This document shows, piece after piece, positions 62,130-64,000 of a stretch of DNA of 64,000 bases (its first letter is position 1; each line of letters begins with the position of its first letter). Below the pieces are notes generated by a model that did no database searches, was not told where the DNA came from, and saw only the letters and a program-made list of their open reading frames with translations. Source of the stretch: Calditrichia bacterium (GTDB lineage: Bacteria > Calditrichota > Calditrichia > RBG-13-44-9 > J075); the NCBI GenBank assembly GCA_028284445.1, contig JANQRS010000011.1, positions 440,321 to 504,320 of the forward strand. Reading direction: 5' to 3'. Both the position numbers and the translations under genes were made by a program.

Positions 62130-62837
62130 TTGATACAAAAATTTAAGCAGCGGCATTTACCATTTGAGCCACATAAGGGCACCAACTTGCGCAAGCTATT
62201 GTTAAAAATCCTGAGACTTACTCAATTCACCTCTGATTTTGCTGCCTGTTACGGATTATGGAGTAGTACAAGCCATCTGGCAAACAAGGGATGGTTTAAG
62301 AGTTTTCGCCGAGTTTCCGCAGTAGACCTATCAGGCAATCCGCTTCCGTGGTTCACATACCCCAGTATCGATTTCCTCGAATCAAGAATCCACAACAGCA
62401 TGAAAGTGTTTGAATTTGGGAGCGGGCAATCGACACTCTGGTGGAGTATGCGAGTTTCCACCGTTGTTAGTGTCGAACATGATGTTAATTGGTTTAACCA
62501 ATTAAAACCGGCTTTGCCGCAGAACGTCCAATATGAATATGCAGCGCTTGAGGACGAACAATACAGTACCTACGCAAAAAGAGCTGATATATCTTTCGAT
62601 ATCGTGGTGATCGACGGGCGTGAGCGAGTGCAGTGCGCACTCAATTCAGTGGAATGTCTCAGTCCTGACGGTGTCATCATTTGGGACAACAGTAATCGCG
62701 AGGATTACCAGGAGGGGTTTGACTACTTGAACAGCCGCGGATTTAAGCGGATAGATTTTTGGGGAATGTGCCCGATCACAGTACTTCACACCTGCACTTC
62801 GGTTTTCTACCGCCAAGATAACTGCCTTAACATTTAA
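62130..62837 (+). CDS. SAM-dependent methyltransferase-like protein
   Basis: 235 aa. 'MKVFEFGSGQSTLWWS' near residue 91 is a class I SAM-binding motif I, 'VVSVEHDVNWFNQL' the acidic end of strand 2, and 'FDIVVIDGRERVQCALNSVECLSPDGVIIWDNSNRED' strands 4 and 5 of the fold. No substrate family is recognised. The start is a TTG at 62130; an upstream ATG at 62120 opens a different frame that stops after eight codons, so a small frameshift near the start cannot be excluded. Confidence 0.75.
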   Translation: MIQKFKQRHLPFEPHKGTNLRKLLLKILRLTQFTSDFAACYGLWSSTSHLANKGWFKSFRRVSAVDLSGNPLPWFTYPSIDFLESRIHNSMKVFEFGSGQSTLWWSMRVSTVVSVEHDVNWFNQLKPALPQNVQYEYAALEDEQYSTYAKRADISFDIVVIDGRERVQCALNSVECLSPDGVIIWDNSNREDYQEGFDYLNSRGFKRIDFWGMCPITVLHTCTSVFYRQDNCLNI

Positions 62838-62843
62838 CATAAA

Positions 62844-63380
62844 TCACGGGTCGTTCCGCTTTGACGCACCAGCACGTTTCTGCTTGAAATAAGTCTTATC
62901 CGCGACATAAATCGTTTTATCGACCACGCAGAAAACTCGGGACTTATCCTTGTTGGTTAGCGAAGTTGACTTGACGATGTCGATTTCATCTTCATCTTTA
63001 ACACGCCGGCGGATTTCATCCAATTCCTCCAGCGTGTAAGAAAACTCAGCATAAAGATCTTCCTTTGCCGGACGCTTGAACAATATTTGCGCAGACTTAT
63101 CCCAAACCACGTAGTTGCTATCCAACAAATTCATTAGCTGCACCATCGGGATCGGATCAACGGCAGAGAACATACTACCGCCGAATATCGAATTCACGTA
63201 ATTACGATTCTTGTAACTGATTGGCAGTTTGATCCTGACATTCAATAAATCATCGGAAACATCTAGAATCCTGGCGGTGGTTCGACGATACATTGGCGCT
63301 AAATTGAACCCAAGCTTAAACAGCGTGCGTCTCGATACAAAACGTGTTCCCACTTCGGCTATTTTTTGATAAACTGACAT
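62844..63380 (-). CDS. DUF4442 hotdog-fold protein
   Basis: 178 aa from the ATG at 63380, with AGGAG 5 bases upstream. 'RRTTARILDVSDDLLNVRIKLPISYKNRNYVNSIFGGSMFSAVDPIPMVQLMNLL' is the DUF4442 signature; the fold is the thioesterase hotdog. The catalytic residues of 4HBT thioesterases are not clear. It may bind or hydrolyse acyl-CoA; the function is unproven. Both neighbours are convergent or on the same strand with no terminator. Confidence 0.85.
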   Translation of the reverse strand: MSVYQKIAEVGTRFVSRRTLFKLGFNLAPMYRRTTARILDVSDDLLNVRIKLPISYKNRNYVNSIFGGSMFSAVDPIPMVQLMNLLDSNYVVWDKSAQILFKRPAKEDLYAEFSYTLEELDEIRRRVKDEDEIDIVKSTSLTNKDKSRVFCVVDKTIYVADKTYFKQKRAGASKRNDP

Positions 63381-63470
63381 ATATTTACTCCTATCGTTCA
63401 CTTCAACAACAGGATTCTATATCACGAAGCACTATTTCACAAGCAGATACAAACAAACTTGAATCGATTA

Positions 63471-64000
63471 TTACGACTTGAACTCACGATCAATCAATTC
63501 TTCACCCACTTCTCTGATCACGTCGAGCAAATAGCGTGTTGTTTGCCTGGTTTTTCGATGGTTTATGAAGCAGGCTCTGAGCACAAAGATGCCCTTCAAA
63601 GTAGTCCCGGTAATAAACACCCGGCCATCATGTTCGAGCGCCGCAATCAATAGTCGATTCAACCTGGTAATCTCGTCATTATCCACCAGGTCGCCTTTAA
63701 ATCGAAAACAGCTTATTGCCAAATCGGAAGTAGCGACAAGTTCAAAGTCTTTTGCAGCATTAATCTCTTCATTCAGGTAGTCTGTCAAATCAATGTCTTT
63801 CTGAATCATTGCCTTTATCCTTGCAACACCAAATGCCTTGATGCTCATCCACACTTTCAGGGATTTCGCATTTCGCGAAAGCAAGAAATGGTGTTCGTTA
63901 AATTCCAGGCGCCCACTCCCCTTCTCCAGAGACTTATCGAGATATGCTGCCTTCTTGAAATACGATCGATTCAGGATGCTCCACTCTTTGACCAGTAAAC
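63471..64000 (-). CDS. C-terminal part of a PLP-dependent group II decarboxylase (partial)
   Basis: The frame is open to the right edge, so only the C-terminal ~176 residues are seen and the start lies outside. Visible are 'RSYFKKAAYLDKSLEKG', then 'SLKVWMSIKAFGVARIKAMIQKDIDLTDYLNEEI' and a final small domain 'DNDEITRLNRLLIAALEHDGRVFITGTTLKGIFVLRACFINHRKT', as in DOPA/tyrosine/glutamate-type decarboxylases, including the conserved 'LRACFINHRKT' ending. The catalytic Lys lies upstream of the visible part. The substrate amino acid cannot be told. Confidence 0.87.
   Translation of the reverse strand, partial: LLVKEWSILNRSYFKKAAYLDKSLEKGSGRLEFNEHHFLLSRNAKSLKVWMSIKAFGVARIKAMIQKDIDLTDYLNEEINAAKDFELVATSDLAISCFRFKGDLVDNDEITRLNRLLIAALEHDGRVFITGTTLKGIFVLRACFINHRKTRQTTRYLLDVIREVGEELIDREFKS

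Noticed and set aside
1..64000. rRNA, tRNA or riboswitches
   Set aside because: No rRNA segment, tRNA acceptor/T-loop pattern or familiar riboswitch core was recognised on either strand by eye; short RNAs could still be missed.

Overview
The window reads as chromosomal DNA of an uncultured Gram-negative bacterium of the Fibrobacteres-Chlorobi-Bacteroidetes (FCB) supergroup, probably near Calditrichota/KSB1/Ignavibacteriota. The main evidence is C-terminal sorting domains of the type IX secretion kind (core 'QNYPNPFNP' followed by a 'SGxYxxR...' ending) on secreted proteins at 8.5-10.2, 44.6-45.8 and 45.9-47.1 kb, and a variant at 47.2-49.4 kb. Lipoproteins with signal peptides are abundant, and a yicC-gmk-coaBC-udg-dnaB operon resembles those of such lineages. 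The exact phylum cannot be fixed from this sequence. No rRNA, tRNA or CRISPR array was seen.

Layout. 0-12.6 kb: small housekeeping and envelope genes, most closed by clear rho-independent terminators: the tail of a YyaL-type protein, a DUF4332 helix-hairpin-helix protein, a BON-LysM protein, DUF937, HtpX protease, a HerA-like ATPase, a lipoprotein, an FG-GAP/T9SS protein, a MarR-YceI pair with an obvious operator, and a YdjM-type hydrolase. 12.6-30.2 kb: glycogen metabolism (glgC, glgP) around envelope genes (EEP-family hydrolase, RDD protein, TPR-CsgG-like lipoprotein, a coupled VIT/VWA and VWA pair, a zinc-ribbon TPR protein) and guaB-mce-mtgA. 30.3-36.3 kb: a six-gene plus-strand operon yicC-gmk-coaBC-udg-dnaB-SirB1. 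36.3-43.3 kb: TPR protein, small membrane protein, convergent LPP20-like and CsgG-like genes, and a large hybrid histidine kinase.

43.4-56.0 kb looks accessory. It has long gene-poor AT-rich gaps, a 119-nt GC-rich hairpin with no assigned role, three secreted proteins, a stand-alone protein with two RecA/KaiC-like ATPase domains, a cluster of small hairpins, a RelB-YafQ toxin-antitoxin pair with its operator-promoter, and a bacterial NLR-like (STAND) protein whose TPR part contains three near-identical 120-bp DNA repeats. Downstream is the decayed C-terminus of a tyrosine recombinase on the minus strand. I infer a degraded integrated island carrying candidate defence genes. 56.0-64.0 kb returns to chromosomal-looking genes: a serine hydrolase, a minus-strand cluster (membrane protein, FecR-like, CARDB-like lipoprotein, TPR protein) that may form an envelope sensing or assembly unit, a DoxX-like protein, a SAM methyltransferase, a hotdog-fold protein and the C-terminus of a PLP-dependent decarboxylase cut by the window end.
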